This document shows, in pieces, positions 52,290 to 61,053 of a DNA stretch of 64,000 nucleotides. Below the pieces are notes generated by a model, which made no database searches, was not told the origin of the DNA, and saw only the letters and a program-made list of their open reading frames with translations. Numbering within the stretch: the stretch's first letter is position 1; every line of letters starts with the position of its first letter. Position numbers and translations under genes: made by a program. Origin of the DNA: Acidicapsa ligni (lineage in GTDB: Bacteria; Acidobacteriota; Terriglobia; Terriglobales; Acidobacteriaceae); assembly GCF_025685655.1 (NCBI RefSeq), contig NZ_JAGSYG010000006.1:186001-250000 (forward strand), read 5' to 3'.

Positions 52290-53594
52290 TCATTTCGCCT
52301 CTGCACTTCCCCCGTTATCGCGCAGGGTGCCTGCAAGAATGCTGAGATTCCCGTCTGATTTAGGAGCCTGTAATCCAAGCATATGGGTAATCCACGGATA
52401 GATGTTTACATTTTCAAAAGGCGCAACCGTTTTCCCATGAACGATGTCTGGCCCGACAGCAAAAAAACTGGCCTTCATCTCTGGCATGATATGCGGATCG
52501 AAGCCATGTTGGCCAGCGATCGGCGGATTGTCCGGCTTACCCGCCGCAGGTGCACTCGCGCGAATTGAATATGGACCAGTCGGCACGATCACCGGGTCAC
52601 CCTCGCGTGCATTTTCGTTGTAATGCAAATCGTAAGGTACGTCCTTCAAGCGGTAGGCATGGAACTTGTCCGAAGCCTTCTTGAGCTGGTTATAGACGCG
52701 AACCCGATCTTCCTCCGTCTTGCCATAGAGCAGAGCACCGGCCGTATCGAAATTTTTGAGATCGGCAAACTGATCCAGCGTGACCCACGGGCCTTGAATC
52801 CTGACCATGCCGTGATCGCTGACCACCACCAGATCAATGGGCAAACCGGTTGCATCCAGCTTCGAACGCAGCTTGCCGACCAACCCATCCACTCGAATGA
52901 CAGCGTCCTTTGTCTCCGGCGCATCAGGGCCATACTCGTGCCCTGCATGATCGACATCCGAATAATAAAGTGTGATGAAATGTGGCCTCGTCGCTTCAGG
53001 CTCCTTGAGCCACGCAAACACCTGGTCAATGCGAGCGCTCTCGTCGACCTTGTCATCAAACTTAAGGTAATCGGTAGGGCGCTGGCCGGCGATCTCCGCT
53101 TCCGAACCGGGCCAGAACAGGCAAGCCGTGCGCATCCCCTGGCTCTCCGCCAGAGACCATAGCGGCACACCCTTGTACCAGCTTCCATCGGTCACAGTAG
53201 CATCGTCGCCAAGACGGTAGCGGGCATCCTTCTGCGCGTCATAGAAATAGTTCGCGACCAGCCCATTATGCTCCGGATAAAGACCCGTCACGATCGCATA
53301 GTGGTTAGGAAAAGTCAGCGACGGATAGCTCGGCAATATGCCTTCCGGAGCCCAGACACCCTGCCTGCCGATACTCAGCAGATGGCTGGCTCCATACTTC
53401 TTCGTATAATCCCAGCGGAAACCGTCCAGCGACACCAGAACAACATAATGAGCCTTCTGCGCCTGCGCAGAATTAGGCCCATGATCAGTATGAATGACCG
53501 GGAGTGTGCTCTGGGCCGTTGCCCGCTGCGAGACGCAGAGGAGCGCCAATACAGCACCGATGGCGGTTACACGGAAAATCTGCTGGATACGCAT
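52290..53594 (-). CDS. Secreted type I phosphodiesterase / nucleotide pyrophosphatase
   Basis: Alkaline-phosphatase-fold enzyme of the ectonucleotide pyrophosphatase/phosphodiesterase type, 434 residues. Seen: signal peptide (MRIQQIFRVTAIGAVLALLC, cut near TAQ), VVLVSLDGFRWDY, the nucleophile Thr in PSYPSLTFPNHYAIVTGLYPEHNG, YYSDVDHAGHEYGPDAP and VVVSDHGM metal ligands, and GQHGFDP near the end. ATG with GGAGA nine bases ahead. Substrate (nucleotide or phosphodiester lipid) unknown. The sugar-kinase gene follows on the same strand. Confidence 0.92.
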   Translation of the reverse strand: MRIQQIFRVTAIGAVLALLCVSQRATAQSTLPVIHTDHGPNSAQAQKAHYVVLVSLDGFRWDYTKKYGASHLLSIGRQGVWAPEGILPSYPSLTFPNHYAIVTGLYPEHNGLVANYFYDAQKDARYRLGDDATVTDGSWYKGVPLWSLAESQGMRTACLFWPGSEAEIAGQRPTDYLKFDDKVDESARIDQVFAWLKEPEATRPHFITLYYSDVDHAGHEYGPDAPETKDAVIRVDGLVGKLRSKLDATGLPIDLVVVSDHGMVRIQGPWVTLDQFADLKNFDTAGALLYGKTEEDRVRVYNQLKKASDKFHAYRLKDVPYDLHYNENAREGDPVIVPTGPYSIRASAPAAGKPDNPPIAGQHGFDPHIMPEMKASFFAVGPDIVHGKTVAPFENVNIYPWITHMLGLQAPKSDGNLSILAGTLRDNGGSAEAK

Positions 53595-53755
53595 TTCGGC
53601 TTGTCTCCAAGGAACAGACTACCAGCCGGACAATAACAGCCCGGCTAACGGATTGTCACAATCCAGTCTTAACAGACGTCAATGGAGCTCGAACGTTGGC
53701 CATATTCATACGTGCCGCCTGTATTCAAACCCGTCGCCGTCCTATACGATTTCCC

Positions 53756-55171
53756 ATGTTTTCGCGAAGACTTTTTCACGCATTCTGCGCCGCCTTCTTC
53801 GGCGTGTCCATCGTTGCCGTAGTTGTTGCCGGGACTATTACCGTGGCCAGCGCTCAGCCCCCGGCAAGAATTGTTGCGCCGATCGCAGCGCCTACGCCGC
53901 CTATGGGTTGGAATAGCTGGGATGCATACGGATTGACCATCAATGAAGCCGATTACAAAGCCAACGCGCAGGTACTCGCAAGCTTCAAGAGCTATGGCTG
54001 GAATTACGCTGTCATTGACGAGGGATGGTTTCTCGAAAACCCTCTCAACGCAGGTAAGCCCGATACGCTCAAGTACACCATCGATGCCTACGGACGAGTA
54101 ACTCCAGCGCTCAATCGCTTCCCTTCCGCAGCCAACGGCGCGGGCTTCAAGCCCATCGCCGACTACGCGCATTCACTCGGACTCAAGTTCGGCATTCACA
54201 TCATTCGTGGCATTCCGAAGAGAGCCGTGAAAGAAAATCTGACTATTCTCAACACCAGCTTGCACGCCTCAGATGCAGCAGATACCACCGATACCTGCTC
54301 GTGGAATCCGGATAACTTTGGAGTAAAAGAGAATGCAGCAGGGCGCGCATACTACGACTCCCTGATTGCCTTGTATGCAGGCTGGGGCGTGGATTTCCTC
54401 AAAGTCGACTGCATCGCCGACCACCCTTACAAGGCCGATGAAATTCGCATGATTTCTGCTGCGATCCAAAAGACGGGGCGGCCAATCGTACTAAGCCTCT
54501 CGCCCGGACCAACGCAATTGGAACACGCGGCTGAGATCGGCGAGCATGCACAGATGTGGCGCATAGCCGACGATATCTGGGACGGCTGGGAATTCCCCGG
54601 ACAGAAGTGGCCCAATGGATTGCTGTCTGCTTTTGACAATCTCTCCAGGTGGTCAAGATACGCGAGGCCCGGTAACTGGCCAGATGCCGACATGCTTCCA
54701 TGGGGCTACCTCGGCCCCGAACCAGGATGGGGAAAAGCCCGTCAATCCGCACTGACTCAGGATGAGCAGCGAACACAATTTACTCTGTGGGCCATCGCTC
54801 GAACGCCCATGATCCTGGGCGCGAATCTTACTCGGCTTGATGACTTCACCAAGTCACTCCTGGCGAACAAGGAAGTCATTGCTATCAATCAAACCGCCAT
54901 CAAAAGTGAGGAGCATTCCACGTATCCCGAAGACCCTCTGCGTCCGCGACGGTGGTCAGCAATAACAGGTGGCACTCATCCGCAACACTACGTCGCAATC
55001 TTTAATTTGCATGACAAGCCACTTAAGGACGATGAGCCGTGGCTCCTGTTCGGACTTGCAGATAAGGCCCATGCCGGTTATGACGTGTGGAATAAGAAAC
55101 ACCTGCCGCCCTCTGCAAAGCTGCATGTGGAGATTCCCGCTCACGGCTGCATGTTAGTGCGCGTGGAATAG
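53756..55171 (+). CDS. Secreted GH27 alpha-galactosidase
   Basis: Retaining glycosidase of family GH27 that removes alpha-galactose (or related sugars). Seen: signal peptide/TM in residues 1-33, the family opening PPMGWNSWDAYG, YAVIDEGWF, GLKFGIHIIRGIP, the nucleophile D218 in GVDFLKVDCIAD, the general acid in MWRIADDIWDGW (D272/D273), and a C-terminal beta-sandwich ending GCMLVRVE. The ATG at 53756 is chosen at the signal peptide; the frame open to 53504 lies across the divergent phosphodiesterase. 471 residues. Confidence 0.92.
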   Translation: MFSRRLFHAFCAAFFGVSIVAVVVAGTITVASAQPPARIVAPIAAPTPPMGWNSWDAYGLTINEADYKANAQVLASFKSYGWNYAVIDEGWFLENPLNAGKPDTLKYTIDAYGRVTPALNRFPSAANGAGFKPIADYAHSLGLKFGIHIIRGIPKRAVKENLTILNTSLHASDAADTTDTCSWNPDNFGVKENAAGRAYYDSLIALYAGWGVDFLKVDCIADHPYKADEIRMISAAIQKTGRPIVLSLSPGPTQLEHAAEIGEHAQMWRIADDIWDGWEFPGQKWPNGLLSAFDNLSRWSRYARPGNWPDADMLPWGYLGPEPGWGKARQSALTQDEQRTQFTLWAIARTPMILGANLTRLDDFTKSLLANKEVIAINQTAIKSEEHSTYPEDPLRPRRWSAITGGTHPQHYVAIFNLHDKPLKDDEPWLLFGLADKAHAGYDVWNKKHLPPSAKLHVEIPAHGCMLVRVE

Positions 55172-55344
55172 CGAACGGGACGCACCTATCTACCATATTG
55201 TCATCTACGCCCGCTACCTCGTTGTGAGCACTGACGAGCGGTGATTTCCACTGCCCCCTAAGGTCGATATGCGAAACTATGATTTCAGGCTAAGGCACAA
55301 TCAAGGCTGTGCCAGATCCCTAATCCCCGGGAGAATCGACCTCC

Positions 55345-56271
55345 ATGCCGTTGCTGCGTTCCCTGCTGATCGGACTTTCCACGAATAAAACTTTGCGCCG
55401 GTCCATTGAGAACTCAGGTGCGGGGCGCAAGCTCAGTTCACGCTTTGTCGCCGGTCTTGAAGTAGAAGACGCTCTGCGCGCCGCTGAAATGCTGAATAAC
55501 TTCGGCATGACCGCCACACTGGATTCCCTGGGCGAAAGCGTCGCCACCGAGGCCGAAGCGAAGACCGCAGCCGAGGTCTATCACCGGCTGTTGGACGCCA
55601 TCGCCACACGCAAACTCAGTGCCAATATCAGCGTCAAACTGACGCAGATCGGCCTCGATCTTTCGCCGGACCTCGCCTACACCATCGCAGCAGGCCTCAC
55701 CGAACACGCACGTGCGACCAGCAACTTCCTGCGCATCGACATGGAAGGGTCAGGCTTGACCCAGGTAACGCTCGACATGGTCCGCCATCTGCACGCTCGC
55801 GAGGAGTATCGCGGCCACATCGGCATCGTGATCCAGTCCTACCTCTACCGCTCCGAAGCCGACATACAGCAGTTGATTGAAGAAGGTATTCGCGTCCGCC
55901 TCTGCAAAGGCGCCTATCAGGAGCCGCCCTCCGTAGCCTTCCCACAAAAAACCGACGTAGACACAAACTACGTGCGCCTCTCCGGAATCCTGCTTTCAAG
56001 CCCCATCTATCACGGGCTCGCCACACATGATGAAGCCATGATTGAGGCCGCAAAAAACTACGCGCGCAACAAAGGCGTCGCACCCGATCAGTTCGAATTT
56101 CAAATGCTCTATGGAGTTCGCCGCGACCTGCAAAGACGCCTGATTCGCGAGGGCTACAACGTGCGCGTCTATATCCCGTTTGGCCGCGAATGGTATCCCT
56201 ACTTCATGCGGCGACTGGCCGAGCGACCGGCGAATGTAATCTTCCTGCTGAAAAATCTCGTCCGCTCGTAG
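55345..56271 (+). CDS. Proline dehydrogenase
   Basis: FAD enzyme oxidising proline to pyrroline-5-carboxylate, monofunctional type. Seen: TLDSLGE start of the barrel, NISVKLTQIGLD, FLRIDMEGS, IVIQSYLYRSE, VRLCKGAYQEP, ATHDEAMI, FEFQMLYGVR and the substrate arginine motif YIPFGREWYPYFMRRLAERPAN. 308 residues matches stand-alone ProDH. ATG at 55345; GGGAG upstream but somewhat far. Closed by a perfect hairpin. Confidence 0.95.
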   Translation: MPLLRSLLIGLSTNKTLRRSIENSGAGRKLSSRFVAGLEVEDALRAAEMLNNFGMTATLDSLGESVATEAEAKTAAEVYHRLLDAIATRKLSANISVKLTQIGLDLSPDLAYTIAAGLTEHARATSNFLRIDMEGSGLTQVTLDMVRHLHAREEYRGHIGIVIQSYLYRSEADIQQLIEEGIRVRLCKGAYQEPPSVAFPQKTDVDTNYVRLSGILLSSPIYHGLATHDEAMIEAAKNYARNKGVAPDQFEFQMLYGVRRDLQRRLIREGYNVRVYIPFGREWYPYFMRRLAERPANVIFLLKNLVRS

Positions 56272-56290
56272 CCATCTGAAATCCAAATGC

Positions 56291-56331
56291 AATAACGAAG
56301 CGCCGCATAGTTATTGCGGCGCTTCGTTATT
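56291..56331 (+). terminator. Intrinsic terminator of the proline dehydrogenase gene
   Basis: AATAACGAAGCGCCGCA pairs perfectly with TGCGGCGCTTCGTTATT around TAGTTAT, followed by G-rich sequence; bidirectional with the convergent DUF3106 gene at 56343. Confidence 0.88.
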
Positions 56332-56342
56332 GTGGGCAATTT

Positions 56343-57302
56343 TTATTGAGGAGCCTCGTACGGCTCTATACGCAGCATATTTGAAAGAATCCCACGCTCT
56401 TCCGGCGAAAACGTCGAAGTGTAGCGCGCTGAATTCAACACCGTCTCCCGTTGCTCCGGCGGAACACCGCGCAGGTCGCGGAAAGCTCCGTGCACCATCA
56501 GTTGCCGATCTGGAGCAAGCGTTTGCATCCGGCGCACAGCCTGCTTTACCTGCATCTGCTGCGCTGGCGACAGCCGTTCCAATGCCTCCGCACGCGCAAG
56601 GCGGCGTTGGCGTTGTGCCTCAGGCAACTGATTCATGCGATGCAGTTGCTGGACAAGACGCTGTTGATCTCCCGGGTTCAGTCGATTAAAGCCCGGCTCC
56701 TGCCGCAACAATTGCTCCTGCTGGCCGACTGGCATATTTTGATGCTGCGCCATCCACTCCGGCAGATGCCCCGTATTTCTATCTCCCGCATAAGGCCGCC
56801 CGCCGTATGGATTAGGATTTGCGCGCAGTGAAGGAAACTGCGAAGCGTTATACGCCGGACGCGCAGTATCTCCACCCGCTCCGTAGCGTCCCGCTGGATA
56901 ACCAGGCTGGCCACTCACCCCACCCGCTCCATTGGGACGAACATATTGCGGACGCGCTCCCGTATTTGGTCCAGCGTTCCCAACATTCGGCCTCGCATAC
57001 GGATTGCCCTGGGGCCGCTGCGGTCCTGTCTGCATACGCCCCGGAGCATTGTGCTGAATAACATGCTGCCCATTCCCCTGCACCGTTCCAGGCCGATAAT
57101 GAGGCGCAGGCGCAGAGTGCGGAGCCTGCCCGCCGAAGCGCATGCCGCCAAACCCACCGCCAAATCCGCCACCACGCGGGACAGCAAAAGGGCGTGCAAA
57201 CGCAAGCGGCGCCAGAGACAAAGCAATCCCCAGAAATGCAGCCATCACTGCATAGCGAGTAATCGCCGCTCTGGAAACCGCTTTGGTCTGCTTCGTCTTC
57301 AT
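56343..57302 (-). CDS. DUF3106 exported protein
   Basis: 319 residues with a signal peptide (MAAFLGIALSLAPLAFA) and a Gly/Pro/Asn/Gln-rich disordered N-terminal half (repeats like GGGFGGGFGG, NVGNAGPNTGARPQY) followed by a helical DUF3106 domain of Gln/Arg-rich helices (QQEQLLRQEPGFNRLNPGDQ, LERLSPAQQMQVKQAVRRM, PEQRETVLNSARYTSTFSPEE). DUF3106 proteins are predicted periplasmic and often lie next to ECF sigma and anti-sigma genes, as here. Start is the ATG 57302, two codons after the codon at 57308. Confidence 0.83.
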   Translation of the reverse strand: MKTKQTKAVSRAAITRYAVMAAFLGIALSLAPLAFARPFAVPRGGGFGGGFGGMRFGGQAPHSAPAPHYRPGTVQGNGQHVIQHNAPGRMQTGPQRPQGNPYARPNVGNAGPNTGARPQYVRPNGAGGVSGQPGYPAGRYGAGGDTARPAYNASQFPSLRANPNPYGGRPYAGDRNTGHLPEWMAQHQNMPVGQQEQLLRQEPGFNRLNPGDQQRLVQQLHRMNQLPEAQRQRRLARAEALERLSPAQQMQVKQAVRRMQTLAPDRQLMVHGAFRDLRGVPPEQRETVLNSARYTSTFSPEERGILSNMLRIEPYEAPQ

Positions 57303-57402
57303 CGCCAATCTCTTCTAGCTTCTTCTTCCCTTACAACCAACGCGGATAAATGTGTTTCTCATCCTAATCGACGGAGCTGCAACCACTCAGCCTCATGCCG
57401 GA

Positions 57403-57888
57403 TTAGTCGTTCTGATCCGAGATCGACTCAAGCTGATCGAGCAGTTGCGCATTGCTATCGAGCGTCTGCAGATCGTTCACCACCGCTGCCTGCGCAGGCG
57501 GCGGTGGCGGCTGCGTCCAATCGGTAAATCCCAGATAAGCCCCACCGCCAAGCAACAACGTGACCGTCATGGCCATCGCCGCTACCGGCCTCAACGACAT
57601 GCGTGAGCCATAAGCGAACCGGGCCCGCATTCTCTCAAACCAGCTCGCCGGAACCGCCTGCCGCTCTTCCTCAAGCCGCGCGTTAAACCGGGTCAGGAAG
57701 TACGGGTTCGGCTCCGGAACCTCCCAGGCATCCAACAGCGCCATCGTCGCCCGCAACTCATCCAATTGGGTGCGGCAGTTGTTACACTCCGCCAGGTGAG
57801 ACGCAGCCTCGGAGTTGCCCTCGCCATCCCCCTGTTCGGGATCGAGCAGCAGATCTGCCATCTTCGAGTTCATATCCTTGCAGTTCAT
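57403..57888 (-). CDS. Anti-sigma factor with zinc-finger (zf-HC2)
   Basis: Membrane anti-sigma factor for the ECF sigma gene upstream. Seen: N-terminal ZAS-type finger with C near residue 3 and SHLAECNNC (H-x3-C-x2-C), a linker, one transmembrane helix (MAMTVTLLLGGGAYLGFT) and a short periplasmic tail. Sequesters the sigma factor until a signal releases it. ATG at 57888 has AAGGGAG eight bases ahead; an upstream ATG at 57954 overlaps the sigma stop by 8 bp and would add 22 residues. Confidence 0.88.
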   Translation of the reverse strand: MNCKDMNSKMADLLLDPEQGDGEGNSEAASHLAECNNCRTQLDELRATMALLDAWEVPEPNPYFLTRFNARLEEERQAVPASWFERMRARFAYGSRMSLRPVAAMAMTVTLLLGGGAYLGFTDWTQPPPPPAQAAVVNDLQTLDSNAQLLDQLESISDQND

Positions 57889-57946
57889 CTCGGTACTCCC
57901 TTCTGTGCCGGTGTGCCCCGGCTTCGTACTTTCGTGCTTCTTGCTC

Positions 57947-58675
57947 TCAGGCATATGCTTTCAGGCTCTCGCGCAATGTCTGATAAGCGCGGAAGAGGAG
58001 CGACTTGGTAGCCGATTCGCTCAACTTCAAAACTTCGCCAATCTGGCGGTAATCCATCTCCTGGTACTTGTGCATCAGCACCGCCATGCGTTGCCGCTCA
58101 GGCAGTGCTGCCACTTGTGCCCGGATGGCCGCCATACGCTCCTCGCGCAACATCCGCTGCTCCACGTTGGGATCGTCATCGGCAACCTCCGGCGTGCTGC
58201 CCGTCTCCGAATCCGGTTCATCCAGATTCACCGTCTGCGCGGTTCGTTCATACTTCGTATCCCGCGCATGGTTCACAGCGAGATTGGTCGCAATCCGATA
58301 CAGCCACGTACTGAACTTCGCCTCGGCCCGGTAACTTTCCCGCGACCGGTAGACACGCAGAAAAACCTCCTGCGCCAGTTCCTCTGCAACCGCCTCATTG
58401 CGAACCATCCGAAATAAAAAGTGGATGATCTGGCGGTGATATTTGCCCACCAGGTACGTGTACCCAGCCTCATCGCCGGCGGCAACAGCCAGCATGATTT
58501 CGGCGTCCGTCCGCTCCGCAGAGGCAGACGAAACAGCCTCAGCGCCTGACAGTTCCCGATTGGATTCCCTTGCTGAGGCGTCATTCACCGTGCGATTTCG
58601 TCCCAAACGCGATCTCTGCCCCGAATCCAATCCCCGCGAAGCCACTCCCGGATTGTCGATCGCCAGGGTTGCCAT
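57947..58675 (-). CDS. ECF (RpoE-like) sigma factor
   Basis: Group 4 sigma factor directing RNA polymerase to stress promoters. Seen: region 2 (LVGKYHRQIIHFLFRMVRNEAVAEELAQEVFLRVYR ... FSTWLYRIATNLAVNHARD) and region 4 (ALPERQRMAVLMHKYQEMDYRQIGEVLKLSESATKSLLFRAYQTL, read as its halves). The anti-sigma gene overlaps or closely follows. The start is uncertain: the frame is open to 59020 through a Gly/Ala-rich low-complexity stretch; the ATG at 58675 (MATLAIDNPG) with AGGAG two bases ahead is my choice and still leaves about 53 residues before region 2. Confidence 0.9.
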   Translation of the reverse strand: MATLAIDNPGVASRGLDSGQRSRLGRNRTVNDASARESNRELSGAEAVSSASAERTDAEIMLAVAAGDEAGYTYLVGKYHRQIIHFLFRMVRNEAVAEELAQEVFLRVYRSRESYRAEAKFSTWLYRIATNLAVNHARDTKYERTAQTVNLDEPDSETGSTPEVADDDPNVEQRMLREERMAAIRAQVAALPERQRMAVLMHKYQEMDYRQIGEVLKLSESATKSLLFRAYQTLRESLKAYA

Positions 58676-59308
58676 ATCTCCTGAAACACCACCGTGGACA
58701 GAAGGTTGCGCAGATGAGCCGGCGTCCTGCTCGGAATCCGGCTTTTTTGAATGATTTGCACCAGAATTGCCGCTTCCTGAATCGCCAGTCCCAGCTTTAC
58801 CCGCTCCAGCCCCGGCCCTGCCAGTCCCGGCACCTTCTCCAGAATGTGCCGCACCCAGCCCCCCTTGATCAGGAAACTCGGCCGCGTGACGGATTGGGAG
58901 CAAGCGTAAGCGCATCGTGCGAAGCGAACCGTTCGGGGGATCAACAGCGGATACAAACTCCGCAACCAACTGGCAGATCGAGCAGAAGACCGCCCCGCGA
59001 AGGGCAATCCAGGCAAACACAAGGGCAATTCAAGCAACCGCAAAGAGCAATTCGAGCAAGCGCGAAGGGCAATCCAGGCAAAAAACTCAATTCCACTGCG
59101 AGTCTATTGCAGGATTGTCCGACTCGTAGAGTATCCCAGGTTTCCCATGTGCAGACCTGCATCCTGCCAGACCCACTCCACCAGCCCCAGCCCATCTGCC
59201 CAGGCCAATTGAAGCCCGCGGCTCGCTGATGATACTCTACCGTAGTAGACCCCGCCTGAGTCCTTCAGTGCTCAGTACCCGTTTGGACCTCCTCCAGACG
59301 TGCTCCAA
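58676..59308. other. Low-complexity region upstream of the sigma gene
   Basis: 633 bp without a clear gene. The sigma frame remains open to 59020 with a Gly/Ala/Ser-rich reading. Contains an imperfect 21-bp tandem repeat (59000-59084). No promoter picked. Confidence 0.4.
59000..59084. repeat. 21-23-bp imperfect tandem repeat, four units
   Basis: Units begin AAGGGCAATCCAGGCAA (59000), AAGGGCAATTCAAGCAA (59021), AAAGAGCAATTCGAGCAA (59042) and AAGGGCAATCCAGGCAA (59065). Confidence 0.75.
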
Positions 59309-59349
59309 GGGGCGATTAACTCAGCGGTAGAGTGCCACCTTCACACGGT
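59309..59349 (+). pseudogene. Truncated tRNA-Val(CAC), 5' half at an integration junction
   Basis: Reads as the first 41 bases of a tRNA: acceptor strand GGGGCGA, D-arm AACTCAGCGGTAGAGT, anticodon stem CCACC, loop TTCACAC with anticodon CAC, then GGT. Bases 59350 onward (ACTGATC...) do not complete the anticodon stem and no T-arm or CCA end follows. The cut is in the anticodon arm, a usual tyrosine-integrase crossover site, and an integrase gene starts its reading 40 bp further on (stop at 59389). Confidence 0.75.
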
Positions 59350-59388
59350 ACTGATCTTCAACAGTGACCGCTTCTAACTAACATAAAA

Positions 59389-60609
59389 TCAAACACTTAC
59401 AGGCACCGTTTCGAAGCCGTTGTTGGCGTTTTGCGGCAATTCGTCAGAAACAATTTTTTCCTCTCCTCCTTTCGTCAACATCAGGTACACCGAGCCGACC
59501 ATCTGCTGCACGCTTTCCGGCAGCTCCTGCATGTACTCGTGCGCCGTGGTATCGGGACGCGAGTGCCGCAGATGGGCTTGGATGTCCTTAACCGACCCCA
59601 TCTTCTGGGCCTGAGTCGCCATCGTCCGACGAAGGATCTGGAAGTTCAACTTCTCCAATCCCAAATCTTCCGCCATAGGCTTCAACACCCGATAGAGGTA
59701 GTTGTTTACATGCAGGAAGCCGCCATCCGCGTTCGGGAAGATGAACGCGTCCGGTGAGACCTCCTTGCCATCCTCTCCTTTGCCGTCCTCTTTCCACTGC
59801 CGGAGTTCCTCGGCAAGACCGTCCGGCAGGTGGACCTTGGTGAGGCTGCCCGGTGTCTTGCCATACGGACGCAGCTTGGCTCGATAGATGGTCTCAGTAA
59901 GAACGAGGGTGTTCTCCCCGTCGAAGGAACGCCAACGGAGAGCGAACAGTTCGCTCGGCCGTAACGCTTCCGTCATATCGAGGGCCAGCAAGAGACGGTC
60001 TCTCCGGTTGGCCATGGCTAGCACTGACCACAGCTGCCCCCAGGTCAACACCCGCTTGTCCTTGGGCCGAAGATTTTTCGGGATCTTCAGCTTCCGGGTC
60101 GGGTCCTTGATCAGGAACTCCTGCTCCAGGGCTTCGTCGAAGATGGATTTCAGATACGACCTCGCCTGCTTGACGCGATCCTGCGAGTACCGCTCCGCTA
60201 GATGGTTCACATGCGTTTGCAGCATGAACTTATCGAACGAATCGAGCGGCTGCCTGCCGAATTTGTCTATCAGGTCGAATTCGATCTGGGCCATCTTCGT
60301 TACCGCCGTATCCGGCCGCCAATCCCCTTTCCGAAGTGGGAAGTAGCGGTTACGGACAAACCACTCGAAGGTCACAGAGCTGTCTTTCAGCACCCTGCCT
60401 CCGAGGTTTTGACCAGTTCGCTTGGTGATTTCGGCGCGCAACGCATCGCGCGCCTCGAACTTGGTCATCTGGGACTTAAGGCCGAGCTTAATCCCGAGCT
60501 TTCTGACTCGTTGCGTATCGGCCTCAGGATCAAGTACGGTTTCTCGGAAGTAGCCGTACCATTGCTTTCCGCGCAGGGATATCCACCCTGCCTGGTGTGA
60601 CTTGCCCAT
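59389..60609 (-). CDS. Tyrosine-type site-specific integrase
   Basis: Phage-integrase-family recombinase, 406 residues, that would insert the element into the tRNA gene. Seen: N-terminal arm-binding part, SAM-like core-binding domain (about 100-190), and the catalytic domain with Arg I in EALRPSELFALRW, box II LRHSRPDTTAHEYM (His, nucleophile Tyr in EYM), and in between FQILRRTMATQ, where the usual H-x-x-R is Q-x-x-R. ATG with GAGG upstream. Encoded next to the tRNA fragment and pointing at it, the normal layout for such elements. Confidence 0.93.
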   Translation of the reverse strand: MGKSHQAGWISLRGKQWYGYFRETVLDPEADTQRVRKLGIKLGLKSQMTKFEARDALRAEITKRTGQNLGGRVLKDSSVTFEWFVRNRYFPLRKGDWRPDTAVTKMAQIEFDLIDKFGRQPLDSFDKFMLQTHVNHLAERYSQDRVKQARSYLKSIFDEALEQEFLIKDPTRKLKIPKNLRPKDKRVLTWGQLWSVLAMANRRDRLLLALDMTEALRPSELFALRWRSFDGENTLVLTETIYRAKLRPYGKTPGSLTKVHLPDGLAEELRQWKEDGKGEDGKEVSPDAFIFPNADGGFLHVNNYLYRVLKPMAEDLGLEKLNFQILRRTMATQAQKMGSVKDIQAHLRHSRPDTTAHEYMQELPESVQQMVGSVYLMLTKGGEEKIVSDELPQNANNGFETVPVSV

Positions 60610-60628
60610 GTGTTCCTCGTATTTCTGT

Positions 60629-60653
60629 GGTGGAAGAACCGCGGGCTTCCACC
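60629..60653. promoter_or_regulatory. Inverted repeat between integrase and HTH gene
   Basis: GGTGGAAG and CTTCCACC, perfect 8-bp arms around nine bases, followed on the plus side by ATTTTAT. Possible attenuator or terminator between the two genes. Confidence 0.5.
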
Positions 60654-60664
60654 ATTTTATGGCT

Positions 60665-60997
60665 TTATTTGCGTCTCCGGCGCGCGGCGGAGAGCTGCTC
60701 CTGTTCGCTGATGAACCCCTCGATCCCGCTGAACCGATACCGGAGCGTTCCGTCTCCCATGCGGATCACCGGGAGGTGCGGCAGCTTGCGCGAGGAGTGA
60801 TCCCAGACCCAATCCCTGCTTACATTTAGCCGCCGAGCCACATCGTCCACGGTAAGCAGAGGATCGTGATCGGATTGGGATTCTAGGGGAGGTCCCGCAT
60901 TGACACTGCGCACCGGCATCGGTCGGCTGGGGTCGTTGGAGGGAACCGGCGGACGTTCCATCACGCGAAGAGTTGAGCTTGGTTGGGGCTGAGGCAT
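60665..60997 (-). CDS. Helix-turn-helix (MerR-type/excisionase-like) protein
   Basis: 110 residues. The C-terminal half is a winged-helix of the excisionase/DNA-binding 'HTH_17' type: LTVDDVARRLNVSRDWVWDHSS ... LRYRFSGIEGFI. N-terminal 50 residues are Pro/Ser-rich. ATG at 60997 has AGGAGG four to five bases ahead; the frame open to 61132 runs through the control region. By position (55 bp upstream of the integrase, same strand) it is likely the recombination directionality factor or a regulator of it. Confidence 0.82.
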   Translation of the reverse strand: MPQPQPSSTLRVMERPPVPSNDPSRPMPVRSVNAGPPLESQSDHDPLLTVDDVARRLNVSRDWVWDHSSRKLPHLPVIRMGDGTLRYRFSGIEGFISEQEQLSAARRRRK

Positions 60998-61053
60998 ATG
61001 TCCTCCTGCTGGTTTTCGAGACTGTCGAGCAAATGCTTTGTATGTCGAACTCG

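Noticed and set aside
59000..59084. CRISPR array
   Set aside because: Units are contiguous 21-23-bp imperfect repeats without spacers, and no cas genes are near.
59309..59385. Complete tRNA-Val gene
   Set aside because: Only the first 41 bases fit; the anticodon stem is not completed and there is no T-arm or acceptor 3' strand.
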